DNA of 64,000 nucleotides from Flavobacterium phragmitis (GTDB lineage: Bacteria; Bacteroidota; Bacteroidia; Flavobacteriales; Flavobacteriaceae): the NCBI RefSeq assembly GCF_900112575.1, contig NZ_FOMH01000002.1, positions 62,001-126,000 of the forward strand. The letters run 5' to 3'. Both the position numbers and the translations under genes were made by a program. The notes under the pieces are model-generated. The model was not told the origin of the DNA. It saw nothing but the letters and a program-made list of their open reading frames with translations, and searched no databases. This document shows, piece after piece, positions 1 to 7,471 of the stretch (within the stretch, counting starts at the first letter, position 1; the number at the start of each line of letters is the position of its first letter).

Positions 1-1
1 G

Positions 2-469
2 GATGTACTATTCACTCTAGAAAACGAAAATCAGAAAAAAATAGAACAGTCTGCTTCACTGGCACTATCAAAAAAAATAAAGACCAGCGGTTTAAAAAAA
101 GCTAAGTTTCAGATAAAACTGGAGGTCAGCGGCATTTTTATACATGAGGATGTGCTGTATCTGCGTGTAGTATTTGAGAATAAGTCAAAAATTAATTACG
201 ATATCGACCAGCTGCGTTTTTTCATAAGAGACCAGCGAAAATCAAAACGAACTGCCTCGCAGGAAATTGAGATCCAGCCGCTGTACTGCACTTCATCAAT
301 TGCGGTGATTCCTGATAAGTCTGAAGTAGTAAAAGTTTTTGCACTGGAGAAATTTACCATTCCAGACAATAAGCTTTTAACGCTCCAGCTGCTGGAAAAG
401 AATGGCGGTAGGCATTTGGAAGCCAGCATTAAAAAAAATCTGGCCGATAAAGTAATCCCGCTGCCATAA
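2..469 (+). CDS. traN: Conjugative transposon protein TraN, C-terminal part
   Basis: The reading frame is open from the first bases of the window, so the start lies upstream and only about 155 C-terminal residues are present. The sequence matches the C-terminal beta-rich half of the Bacteroides conjugative transposon TraN family (DUF4138), an envelope component of the type IV-like mating apparatus; the run YLRVVFENKSKINYDIDQL followed by a paired RFFIRDQ segment is typical of that family. A GTG at position 152 is an internal codon and not a credible start because the homologous frame continues upstream. It is followed after 36 bp by element genes on the same strand, as at the distal end of Bacteroidota conjugative element operons. 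The family call is from recognition, not a search. Confidence 0.75.
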   Translation, partial: DVLFTLENENQKKIEQSASLALSKKIKTSGLKKAKFQIKLEVSGIFIHEDVLYLRVVFENKSKINYDIDQLRFFIRDQRKSKRTASQEIEIQPLYCTSSIAVIPDKSEVVKVFALEKFTIPDNKLLTLQLLEKNGGRHLEASIKKNLADKVIPLP

Positions 470-505
470 TCCCGGCACCATCCTAAAAAACTTAAAAAGC
501 AGCTT

Positions 506-1669
506 ATGAATATAAATATCAGTGAAACCGAAACGCTGTTAAGCTTTGCAGAGGAAATGGCTTCACTAGGCTATCGCTATGCGGCGCACCCTGTTAATCT
601 ATCAGCTGACTGCGATAACATTGCTTTTTTCAGGACATCAATGGGCGCAGAGGACCATTGTCTCGCAGGAAGGAATGATATCGACTATTTTAAGAGCGTG
701 CCGATCGATTCGCTTATAAAGGACTTAAAGACAGTCATGAAGAGCGGTATTGATCTGTACAGCAATCAGAAACTTGATCTTACGGAGTTTGTCCGTCTGT
801 CAAGAGAAAACAAGCAATTACCAGAAAATAACTTAAATACAAACATTATGAATGAGACTAATTTAAAATACCTGAAAGACCAGCTGAAATATACTGGATT
901 TGGAGAAACTTTCGATACCGAATTGAGAGAAAACATGCTGAAAGGTGATAAGGATTTTAAAATCATGCACACCGGCATTATGAACAATGGCGTTCCAAAC
1001 AGAGATACCGTAACGGTTGAGCTGAACTTCAAGAAGTCAGACCAGACTGATATGTACTTTTTTAATTCCTATCATGTGAATCTCCAGAAAGAAGAAAACA
1101 AGCCGGGACTGGAACAGACGTTTTACATCAACAATGACGGCACAAGCATTACGCTCAAAGAAGCTTATAACCTGATGGAAGGGCGTTCAGTAAACAAAGA
1201 CCTTAAAAATAAAGAAGGCGAAACGTACAATTCGTGGATCAAAATAGACTTCAAACAAACCGACAACTCGGGCAATTTCAAAATCAACCACTACCATCAG
1301 AATTACGGCTATGATCTGGAAGCGAGCCTTGAGAAGCACTCCATAAAAGAACTCAATACGCCTCAGTATAAGGAAGACCTGATGAATTCCCTTAAAAAAG
1401 GAAATCTTCAGTCGGTGACTTTTGTTGTGGGAGGCGTTGAAAGCAAAATGTTCGTGGAAGCAAATCCGCAGTTTAAGACTCTTAATGTATATGATGCAAA
1501 CCTCCAGCGCATCAATCATAGAGAAAGCAAGGAAGAGAAAAAATCAGAAGGAGAAAAAAAATCTGAAAAACAATCAGAGAAAAAACAGTCTGAGAGCACT
1601 GACGAGAACAGTGAAACCCCTTCGGCGAACAAACCAAAAAAAAGAAGACAGCAGTCTAATTCAGTTTAG
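506..1669 (+). CDS. Conjugative-element protein of unknown function, paralogue of the next gene
   Basis: Predicted soluble protein of 387 residues with no signal peptide or membrane segment. Residues 1-80 form a small N-terminal region. Residues 120-335 form a second region that recurs in the next gene: both contain EAYNL(M/L)xGRSV, a following SWxxxDF, YDLE, and EANPQF(K/R)(S/T)LN(V/I)YD. The last 55 residues are a low-complexity Lys/Glu/Ser tail, probably disordered. Genes of this kind sit between tra genes and element ends in Bacteroidota integrative elements. The C-terminal part loosely recalls DUF3945-type proteins, but I cannot confirm this. Function is unknown; a nucleic-acid or mobilisation accessory role is only a guess from context. 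Confidence 0.65.
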   Translation: MNINISETETLLSFAEEMASLGYRYAAHPVNLSADCDNIAFFRTSMGAEDHCLAGRNDIDYFKSVPIDSLIKDLKTVMKSGIDLYSNQKLDLTEFVRLSRENKQLPENNLNTNIMNETNLKYLKDQLKYTGFGETFDTELRENMLKGDKDFKIMHTGIMNNGVPNRDTVTVELNFKKSDQTDMYFFNSYHVNLQKEENKPGLEQTFYINNDGTSITLKEAYNLMEGRSVNKDLKNKEGETYNSWIKIDFKQTDNSGNFKINHYHQNYGYDLEASLEKHSIKELNTPQYKEDLMNSLKKGNLQSVTFVVGGVESKMFVEANPQFKTLNVYDANLQRINHRESKEEKKSEGEKKSEKQSEKKQSESTDENSETPSANKPKKRRQQSNSV

Positions 1670-1694
1670 AGATTTTAAAATTATTAAAGTTTAG

Positions 1695-2720
1695 ATGATG
1701 AACCCGCAGTTTCCCGCAAATAGAGTAGAAATGGAATTCAGCCAATGGAAAGCAAGAGAAGAGCGTTTGGGTACGCTCTTTTCAATTACTCCGGCAGAAA
1801 ACAGATCTTTACTGGCTGAGAAACTGCGCCAGTTCGAGAGAATCAGAACGAAATACAGATCTTCAAAAAATATTGAGGAGCAGCATACGCTTCGAGTCCT
1901 TAAAATGGAAATCCAAAGAATGTCCAAACAATTGTATCCAAGTCTCATTTCACGTATCCTGAGGAAAATAATCACCAGCACGCAAAATCAGCTTTCACTT
2001 CTCAGTGAGGCAAAAAAAAACGAGAGAAACTTCAATTCCCTTAATGAGGAAGTGCAGCGTATCGGCTTTCCTGATTTATCCGAAAAATTAAAAAATCTTA
2101 TTGGCAAGGAACAGGAAAATTTCAGCATTCCTCTATCGTACTGCCTTAATGAAAAAGAAAAGATCACTCATAGCCTTTCCTTTTCAAAAAATGCTGAAGG
2201 GCATTTTGAAGTTGATGGATTTAAAAGCAGCCTGCAGAATAATTCTAGACCAGAAGACAGCAGGGAATATTATTTTAAAAATGGGCAGGAAAACAATTTT
2301 AAGGTGAATGAAGCTTATAATTTATTGTCAGGCCGCTCAGTTGAGCATAACCAATCATGGTTTCAGCTCGACTTTAATGACAGAGACGCTTCGGGCAGTT
2401 ATCACTTAAAAGAATTTCGAAATGACTATGCCTATGATTTAGAAAAGACTTTAAAGGCCATTACTTTAAAAGAGATATCCAGCCAATATGAAATGGAGAA
2501 ACTGAAAAATGCTTTAAGGCAGGGTGACAGCGTATCTGCTGTGCTGATTAAAAATGGACGAGAAAATCAGATTTATATAGAGGCCAATCCTCAGTTTAGA
2601 TCATTGAATATCTATGACCGTCATTTTCGTAAAATCCAGACAGCTTCATCAAAAAACCAGGCAGCAGCATTTCCGAAACAATCCGTCCAAAAAGGAATAA
2701 AATCTAAAATGCAGCAGTGA
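1695..2720 (+). CDS. Conjugative-element protein, second copy of the EAYNL/EANPQF paralogue
   Basis: 341 residues, 25 bp after the previous gene. The first 130 residues are helical and charged and differ from the paralogue. From about residue 150 the protein follows it closely, including NEAYNLLSGRSV, SWFQLDF, YAYDLEKTL and IEANPQFRSLNIYD. The C-terminus is short and basic rather than the long Lys/Glu tail of the first copy. Its TGA overlaps the ATG of the HTH gene (TGATG), so the two are probably translated together. Function unknown; two adjacent divergent copies suggest duplication with a swap of the N-terminal region. Confidence 0.65.
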   Translation: MMNPQFPANRVEMEFSQWKAREERLGTLFSITPAENRSLLAEKLRQFERIRTKYRSSKNIEEQHTLRVLKMEIQRMSKQLYPSLISRILRKIITSTQNQLSLLSEAKKNERNFNSLNEEVQRIGFPDLSEKLKNLIGKEQENFSIPLSYCLNEKEKITHSLSFSKNAEGHFEVDGFKSSLQNNSRPEDSREYYFKNGQENNFKVNEAYNLLSGRSVEHNQSWFQLDFNDRDASGSYHLKEFRNDYAYDLEKTLKAITLKEISSQYEMEKLKNALRQGDSVSAVLIKNGRENQIYIEANPQFRSLNIYDRHFRKIQTASSKNQAAAFPKQSVQKGIKSKMQQ

Positions 2721-3004
2721 TGGAACAGTTAAACCCTTTAACGGAATTCTTCAGATCAATTGAAAAAGATCAGCGCATAAGCATTACCCATATCGGAATT
2801 TTTGCGGCATTGCTCCAGTTCAGAGCAAACGAAGGCAATATCAATCCTATCAGAGCCTACAGGCATGAAATTATGAAAATAGCCAAAATAACCGGCCCTG
2901 CCACGTATCACAGGTGCATAAAGGATTTAAATCAATACGGCTATATAAACTACATCCCCAAAAGAAACAGAAACCAGAAAAGCGTCATTTATTTTCTTGT
3001 TTAA
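2720..3004 (+). CDS. Small winged-helix/HTH protein, last gene of the conjugative element
   Basis: 94 residues if translation starts at the ATG that overlaps the upstream stop codon; a GTG three bases earlier is possible. Residues 20-50 are an amphipathic helical lead (ITHIGIFAALLQFR), and residues 52-76 form a clear helix-turn-helix (KIAKITGPATYHRCIKDL) followed by a short wing ending in SVIYFLV. I recognise this as the small HTH protein found at the ends of many Bacteroidota conjugative elements. It is the only full-length copy here: six 3' fragments of the same gene occur up to 37.9 kb, all on this strand. Role inferred: DNA-binding control of transfer or excision. Confidence 0.75.
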   Translation: MEQLNPLTEFFRSIEKDQRISITHIGIFAALLQFRANEGNINPIRAYRHEIMKIAKITGPATYHRCIKDLNQYGYINYIPKRNRNQKSVIYFLV

Positions 3005-3076
3005 AAGCGAAGCTGCTATTTTTTGGGCAAAAAAAATTAGAGCAGTTTTTTATAAGTATTTAGCAATTTAACTTTT

Positions 3077-3161
3077 GTGGCAAAATCGTGGCACTTGCAG
3101 TTTTTCAAAACTAAAAACTCAGTAAAATCAATTGCTGCCGAACTTAGGTTCGAAACTGTAT
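3077..3161 (+). repeat. R repeat 1 (GTGGCA doublet / TTAGGTTCGAAAC)
   Basis: First of about ten copies of an 85-bp unit. It opens with two GTGGCA hexamers 11 bp apart (GTGGCAAAATCGTGGCAC), runs through a variable middle containing AAAATCAATTGCTG, and closes with TTAGGTTCGAAACTGTAT starting 67 bp from the first base. It lies 73 bp after the stop codon of the intact HTH gene, which makes it the reference copy of the scar. The helically phased direct repeats resemble recombinase arm sites; that role is inferred. Confidence 0.7.
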
Positions 3162-3230
3162 TACGCAGTTTTATTGTTATTATACTGAGCTTCAAAATTG
3201 ATTTATCTCTGTTCTTCTGCCCTGCCCTTT

Positions 3231-3310
3231 TAGCCCCGATAGAAGCGGAAATCCTTCTGCGCCGTGGTTTAGGCGCAGAAGATTGGAACGAATAGCGGGA
3301 AAAAGCTCCT
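3231..3310 (+). repeat. REP palindromic repeat 1
   Basis: About 80 bp beginning TAGCCCCGATAGAAGCGG and ending AGCGGGAAAAAGCTCCT. It folds into a long interrupted hairpin: inner arms ATCCTTCTGCGCC and GGCGCAGAAGAT, then outer CCCG/CGGG and AGC/GCT pairs. This is the first of ten full copies and one partial copy, always on this strand. Similar sequences occur widely between genes in Flavobacterium as far as I remember. Confidence 0.75.
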
Positions 3311-3339
3311 GAAAAACAACATTAAACCTAAAGTAATAC

Positions 3340-3454
3340 AACCGGCCCTGCCACATATCACAGGTGCATAAAGGATTTAAATGAATACGGCTATATAAAC
3401 TATATCCCCAAAAGAAACAGAAACCAGAAAAGCGTCATTTATTTTCTTGTTTAA
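3340..3454 (+). pseudogene. 3' fragment b of the HTH gene
   Basis: Corresponds to residue 58 to the stop of the intact HTH gene at 2720-3004, with few substitutions (one Gln to Glu change, CAA to GAA, plus silent changes). No start codon belongs to it. It begins 30 bp after REP 1 and ends at the same TTTAAAAG stop context. The shared tail after the stop breaks off at about 3490, where the protease gene block is inserted. Confidence 0.85.
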
Positions 3455-3499
3455 AAGTGGAGCTGCTATATTTTGGGCTGCAAAAACTAGATCTAAAAT

Positions 3500-4312
3500 T
3501 CAGCTGACAGTTACAATGCTTGAATCCGGAAAATCAATATCCAGAAACTTCTTTATCATACCTGTCACCACATCGATCCGGGTTCCTATTATTATATTTC
3601 GGTTTTTTATGGACCAGTCGGTCATTATTGCCACCAGTTTAGGCCTTATTATTCCCGTTTTCAAATCTAAAGGATCTGTAAACCATAGCCCACAGCCGCT
3701 GATGCCGTATAGATCCGGCCCTGTGCCGAAAGTGCCTTTTCGGCTGTCATAGGCTGACTTTTTATTGTAGGCCACCATAACATTCACATGCGGATTACTG
3801 CCAAACCCTGCATATTTCTCACTATGCAGAGGGGCTGTGAAATGGAAAAACGTAGTCACATCGAAAATATCGGTTTTATAGAGGACTTTTGCCCTCGTTG
3901 CAGGGTATCCGAGAAAGGTGTAAAATTCTTCATTTTGGAATATATGATTGATGGCCAGATCCTCAGCCTGCAGAAAACTATAGGAACGCAGGATATGCGG
4001 CAGGCAGTCCGCATCCAAACGAAGAACCGCTATATCAATTGTATCCTTTTCCCGATCTTCGGTACGGTTGATGTAGGTATCTCCGCCGGGCTTTATTATT
4101 TCATATTCCTGAGAAAGGAAGATAAAAAACTCACCATGCCTTTCCAGAACATGGGCCGCCGACACAAGAAAATAGTGCCCGCCTATATGAACAAATACGC
4201 CAGTTCCATGCGCCTTATAATTTGAGGTATCGGTCATGATTATGCATGTGCAGCTCTTCATCAACTCCAAACTGGAGATCTGCAGGGCTCTGTAATCCTC
4301 CATTGTTTTCAT
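3500..4312 (-). CDS. Trypsin-like serine protease
   Basis: 270 residues, no signal peptide, so probably cytoplasmic. A chymotrypsin-fold protease is indicated by GTGVFVHIGG and SAAHV (catalytic His54), DIAVLRL (Asp93) and YGISGCGLW (Ser205 within G-x-S-G), in the correct order and spacing. The usual GDSGG is replaced by GISGCG, which keeps the nucleophile and the oxyanion glycine. Length fits a single protease domain with about 30 extra N-terminal residues. It stands alone on the minus strand between an HTH fragment and a REP copy, so it is probably cargo. Small solitary trypsin-like proteases are found in bacterial defence islands, but a defence role here is only inferred from context. Confidence 0.7.
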   Translation of the reverse strand: MKTMEDYRALQISSLELMKSCTCIIMTDTSNYKAHGTGVFVHIGGHYFLVSAAHVLERHGEFFIFLSQEYEIIKPGGDTYINRTEDREKDTIDIAVLRLDADCLPHILRSYSFLQAEDLAINHIFQNEEFYTFLGYPATRAKVLYKTDIFDVTTFFHFTAPLHSEKYAGFGSNPHVNVMVAYNKKSAYDSRKGTFGTGPDLYGISGCGLWFTDPLDLKTGIIRPKLVAIMTDWSIKNRNIIIGTRIDVVTGMIKKFLDIDFPDSSIVTVS

Positions 4313-4338
4313 ATATAGAATAATTTGACAATTTAGTA

Positions 4339-4415
4339 TTAGCCCCGATAATAGCGGTATCCTTTTACGCCGGGGTTCGGCGTAAAATATTGAAGCGGAT
4401 AGCGGGAAAAGCTCC
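4339..4415 (+). repeat. REP palindromic repeat 2
   Basis: TAGCCCCGATAATAGCGG to AGCGGGAAAAGCTCCT. The inner stem is a variant, ATCCTTTTACGCC with GGCGTAAAATAT, showing compensatory change at several positions; this supports selection on the hairpin. It sits between the divergent protease and DUF6965-like genes. Confidence 0.7.
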
Positions 4416-4570
4416 TAAAAAATAATATAAAGCTAAAAATAATATTTTTTAATACCATTTCTTTGCCATGAAACGCAAAAAAATTCTGCAGTATCATATT
4501 CTTAAAGACCTTCTCTAATAGAGCCGAATTGAATGTGCCAAAAAGCCTCGTAAATCCGGAATTAATCCGC

Positions 4571-4578
4571 TAATTTTG
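4571..4578 (+). promoter_or_regulatory. Candidate -7 promoter element of the DUF6965-like gene
   Basis: TAATTTTG matches the Bacteroidota -7 consensus TAnnTTTG. It ends only 4 bp before the ATG at 4583, so a transcript from this site would be leaderless or nearly so. No good -33 TTG is visible at the usual distance, so support is moderate. Confidence 0.35.
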
Positions 4579-4582
4579 CGGC

Positions 4583-4906
4583 ATGAATTACGAAGACATC
4601 AAACGCCATTTTGAAAACAATCCCCCGCCCAAGGAAGTGAAATGGACCCAGTGGGCATACATCTCCGATACCCAGCAGTTTTTAAAGAGCTGCTATATCG
4701 GAATCAGGAACTTCAACGGTCCTATGGACCGCTGTCCTGCATGGTGGCATCTGAGGGATTTTTATATCCTGATGAAGAAAACCTCCCAGCAGACGGCCGC
4801 TGCAGAAGGAAATCAATCGGAAGAAAATGCTTCTGGGGAAATTGCGGAAGAACAGCCCCCTGTACAGCACAATTCGGACGCAGCAATCAGCGAAGAAATT
4901 TCCTAA
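4583..4906 (+). CDS. DUF6965-like small protein
   Basis: 107 residues. The N-terminal 65 residues (MNYEDIKRHFENNPPPKEV, WTQWAYISDTQQFLKSCYIG, then WWHLRDFYILMK) match my memory of the DUF6965 family, a short flavobacterial protein in which an xxYExIKxxFE start precedes a DTQxFL helix. The remaining 40 residues are an acidic Gln/Glu/Ser tail, probably disordered. No signal peptide. The ATG is preceded closely by a TAnnTTTG box. The family has no known function. A hairpin about 60 bp downstream may end the transcript. The gene sits alone between two scar repeats. Confidence 0.65.
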   Translation: MNYEDIKRHFENNPPPKEVKWTQWAYISDTQQFLKSCYIGIRNFNGPMDRCPAWWHLRDFYILMKKTSQQTAAAEGNQSEENASGEIAEEQPPVQHNSDAAISEEIS

Positions 4907-4967
4907 GCGGAAGCCGAAACAGCCGTCTAAAAAAGACACGAAAATTCACCTGCTTTATTATAAAACG

Positions 4968-4996
4968 ACAGCCCTGCTTTTCATCGGCAGGGCTGT
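4968..4996 (+). terminator. Hairpin terminator downstream of the DUF6965-like gene
   Basis: Perfect 10-bp arms ACAGCCCTGC and GCAGGGCTGT around a 9-nt loop, followed by a short T-rich stretch. Orientation and distance suit the gene ending at 4906. Confidence 0.55.
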
Positions 4997-5053
4997 TTAG
5001 GTTTGAAACTTTTAGAACTCTATGATGCATTAAATATGAGTGATCTGAGTTTT

Positions 5054-5138
5054 GTGGCAAAATCGTGGCACTTACAATTTTAGGAATCTAAAAACTCAGC
5101 AAAATAAAGTACTGACGAGTTTAGGTTCGAAACTGTAT
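5054..5138 (+). repeat. R repeat 2
   Basis: GTGGCAAAATCGTGGCAC at the left edge and TTAGGTTCGAAACTGTAT beginning 67 bp later, as in R repeat 1. The middle (CTAAAAACTCAGCAAAAT) is also close to repeat 1. The copy is not directly preceded by an HTH fragment; the protease and DUF6965-like genes lie between it and fragment b. The remaining sequence to 5317 is AT-rich and shows nothing else. Confidence 0.7.
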
Positions 5139-5317
5139 ACGAAATTTTTACTATACAGCCCTCTAAAAATAATTATATTTCAAATAGTATATCCATACGA
5201 TTTCTTTGTCAGAAAATACAATTTACAGGATTTAAGTTTTCTAAAAATTTTTTATTCTTACCAAAGTCAATTTTCATGGTTTATTGTTACATAAGAGTTA
5301 TTATTTTATTTACAAAA

Positions 5318-6703
5318 TCATTGATATGAATAGAAATTTATTTTTTTTTTGATTTTCCATAATAAATATGATGGATTTTCTTTTACTTTTTCCTTATAAT
5401 CTTGATAATCCTTATACCCCTTCCCTAAAGCTAAAGCTGTTGCCAGCAAACTAAAGCCACCTGTTGAAAAACCGCCTGCCAAACCACCAATTCCAACCAA
5501 CGAGTTAACAAAAACCTGCTTATTGATATGATTTATTTTTTGCTTAATTTTCTGAACCTGCACATCATTTAACTCATGAAAAATGTTTTCTGTCTTTTGC
5601 TGGATAATTTTTGGATCGCTTATTGTCCTTAATTCTCTGAAATGTTTTTCAAGTTCAATTCGAAAGTTTGTAAAGACTCCTGAATCCATTTCCCTGACAT
5701 TCATCAGCTTCTCTATATCAATGTTATCAAGAAATGGCAAGTCAAAATTGATTATTCTATTGGCTGTTTCGGTCTGAATTGTTTCCTTTACACTGTAGTT
5801 CTGAGATATTAATTTACTTGTAAAATCATTATCGCATAAATAAGTTGAATTGAGATTAGAGGAAATAAAATTTTCTTTAAAAATCCCATCGAAAAAATTT
5901 TTAGATGTTGAATTTATTGACTGTGCAACCCAAGCGTTAAAATGATCTATTTCGGGTGCTGAGTCAGGCAACATATGACTAAAAGTAACTGTGCCTGTTG
6001 TTTCATCCATGCTTAGCACTTCCGTCTGAAACAAATGATAAATCATGCTTGACTTGAAATTCGTTTCCTTAAAATCGACCACAATGCTTCTGCAAGGGTA
6101 CAGTTTCTCCATAACCTGCCAACCATCACCGGATTTAAATTTTTCCATTGAACGGACAGAAACATTATCCCAGAAAAAATCCATAATTTCTTTAGGAAGA
6201 ACCCCATTATAGTAATCAACAGGCATTTTTAGCGGAATCTGTTTAGGCGCTTCAAAATGATAACTTAGAGGAAAGATCTTTATATAATTACCTGCAACCA
6301 TAGGCGTTATCTCCTTTAAATGCAATGATGCCTTTTTAAGACTATTTCTATTAATTATCCCATCATTTTTGTATCCCAGATATTTCCCAGTTACATTGCT
6401 TATTTCTGACTGAAAATCTGTCAAAGAAAACAGGGGATCTTTAATAATAAATTGATCTATATATAGCGATGTCTGCTTAAGCAGTCTGAGAGGGATTTCG
6501 TCTGACGACGAAAAAACTTTTAAGAAAGAATCCCGTTCGACAATTTCTTTAATTAATTGGTCATAATTATCAATGCAATGCTTCCTGTAATCTTGCAATT
6601 CCCTTTCGATTCTTTCATCAGTTTCCTTAACAAAATTATTTTCAATACTATTCTCATGAAAGAATAAGCTATCTGCCAAAAAATTATATGTAACACTTCC
6701 CAT
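5318..6703 (-). CDS. Unknown 461-residue protein in the reverse transcriptase block
   Basis: I do not recognise the family. Start chosen at ATG 6703 (MGSVTYNFLADSLFF); an upstream ATG at 6766 would add 21 mostly hydrophobic residues. The first 400 residues are a mixed charged, helical globular region with no obvious catalytic motif. Near the C-terminus, about 50 residues from the end, a Gly-rich hydrophobic stretch (VGIGGLAGGFSTGG then LLATALALG) could insert in or associate with a membrane, followed by a basic tail. It is the last of three minus-strand genes after the reverse transcriptase and an 83-residue protein. Effector-like membrane segments next to a defence RT are suggestive, but nothing in the sequence proves a link. 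Confidence 0.55.
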   Translation of the reverse strand: MGSVTYNFLADSLFFHENSIENNFVKETDERIERELQDYRKHCIDNYDQLIKEIVERDSFLKVFSSSDEIPLRLLKQTSLYIDQFIIKDPLFSLTDFQSEISNVTGKYLGYKNDGIINRNSLKKASLHLKEITPMVAGNYIKIFPLSYHFEAPKQIPLKMPVDYYNGVLPKEIMDFFWDNVSVRSMEKFKSGDGWQVMEKLYPCRSIVVDFKETNFKSSMIYHLFQTEVLSMDETTGTVTFSHMLPDSAPEIDHFNAWVAQSINSTSKNFFDGIFKENFISSNLNSTYLCDNDFTSKLISQNYSVKETIQTETANRIINFDLPFLDNIDIEKLMNVREMDSGVFTNFRIELEKHFRELRTISDPKIIQQKTENIFHELNDVQVQKIKQKINHINKQVFVNSLVGIGGLAGGFSTGGFSLLATALALGKGYKDYQDYKEKVKENPSYLLWKIKKKINFYSYQ

Positions 6704-6870
6704 AGATATGACCTTTTTTTTATGATTGATCTTTAATATAAAAATTATGAAAATCTCAGCCTTCATTTCATCATATCATTTAGCTTAAAATGATTTACCA
6801 GTTTTCATCAATCATTAAATGCTTTCTATTTTTTTCTTTTAGAAGCAGATAATCCTCTGCTTCTTACGTA

Positions 6871-7122
6871 CTAATTCAAATACATGCCATAAGGTGCTGT
6901 AACGAAATGTTTCTGTAAAAAGCTCATAATCCGCTGTTTTTTATGATCATTATATGCTTTATAAATATCGTCAATAAGCTTGCTTAATAACTTACAAAAA
7001 TTATAATGGATATGCATTGTTATATTTGACGCAATTTGTACTGCTACATCCTGAATATCTTTTGAAAGAAATGGGCTGTTTGTTAAATCTCGCAGGGTTT
7101 TAATAAAAACTGCATATCTCAT
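6871..7122 (-). CDS. Small unknown protein between the reverse transcriptase and the 461-residue protein
   Basis: 83 residues, helical, with several His and Cys (HIHYNFC) but no clear motif and no signal peptide. It lies 349 bp after the reverse transcriptase stop and 167 bp before the 461-residue gene, on the same strand. Composition looks like protein rather than chance frame, but the evidence for translation is only an open frame in AT-rich DNA with co-directional neighbours. Confidence 0.35.
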   Translation of the reverse strand: MRYAVFIKTLRDLTNSPFLSKDIQDVAVQIASNITMHIHYNFCKLLSKLIDDIYKAYNDHKKQRIMSFLQKHFVTAPYGMYLN

Positions 7123-7471
7123 GGTATAAAAAATATGATGATTTTTTATTTCTCCTTCTTTAGCTTTAGCGGCATGTGCGGATTGGCCCTGACGATCATT
7201 TTTTCAAAAATAAAATCATCATATTCCTTAATGCTGCCTTCCACATAAACATGTTAATTAATTTCATTTTCCAAGAATTGAATACACACCGGCCAAAATC
7301 ATGCTTAATAAAAATCTTAAAAAAACTAAAAACAATCACAAAAAAAGGAGAAAACTAAAGACAAAAAAAACATAACTAACTATCCAACCCTTTCGAAAGT
7401 CTAACTAATGCAAAAACAATCTGCTCGACCGAAGCAAAAAATTGGTGTAACTCCCATGGATCTGATAAAAT
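7123..7471. other. Gap between small ORF and reverse transcriptase gene
   Basis: 349 bp, AT-rich, without a convincing gene. The half nearer the reverse transcriptase (about 7300-7440) is a long A-rich tract on the plus strand. I see no clear terminator, so read-through from the reverse transcriptase is possible. Confidence 0.4.

Noticed and set aside
3144..3161. TTAGGTTCGAAACTG in R as part of a functional tRNA
   Set aside because: The flanks do not pair to form a T stem and no other tRNA arms are present; only the T-loop core is shared.
3077..3295. Open frames starting in R repeats (MAKSWH... and similar at 10141 and 45221)
   Set aside because: They are translations of the R repeat; the frame is not kept between copies and the downstream parts are unrelated.
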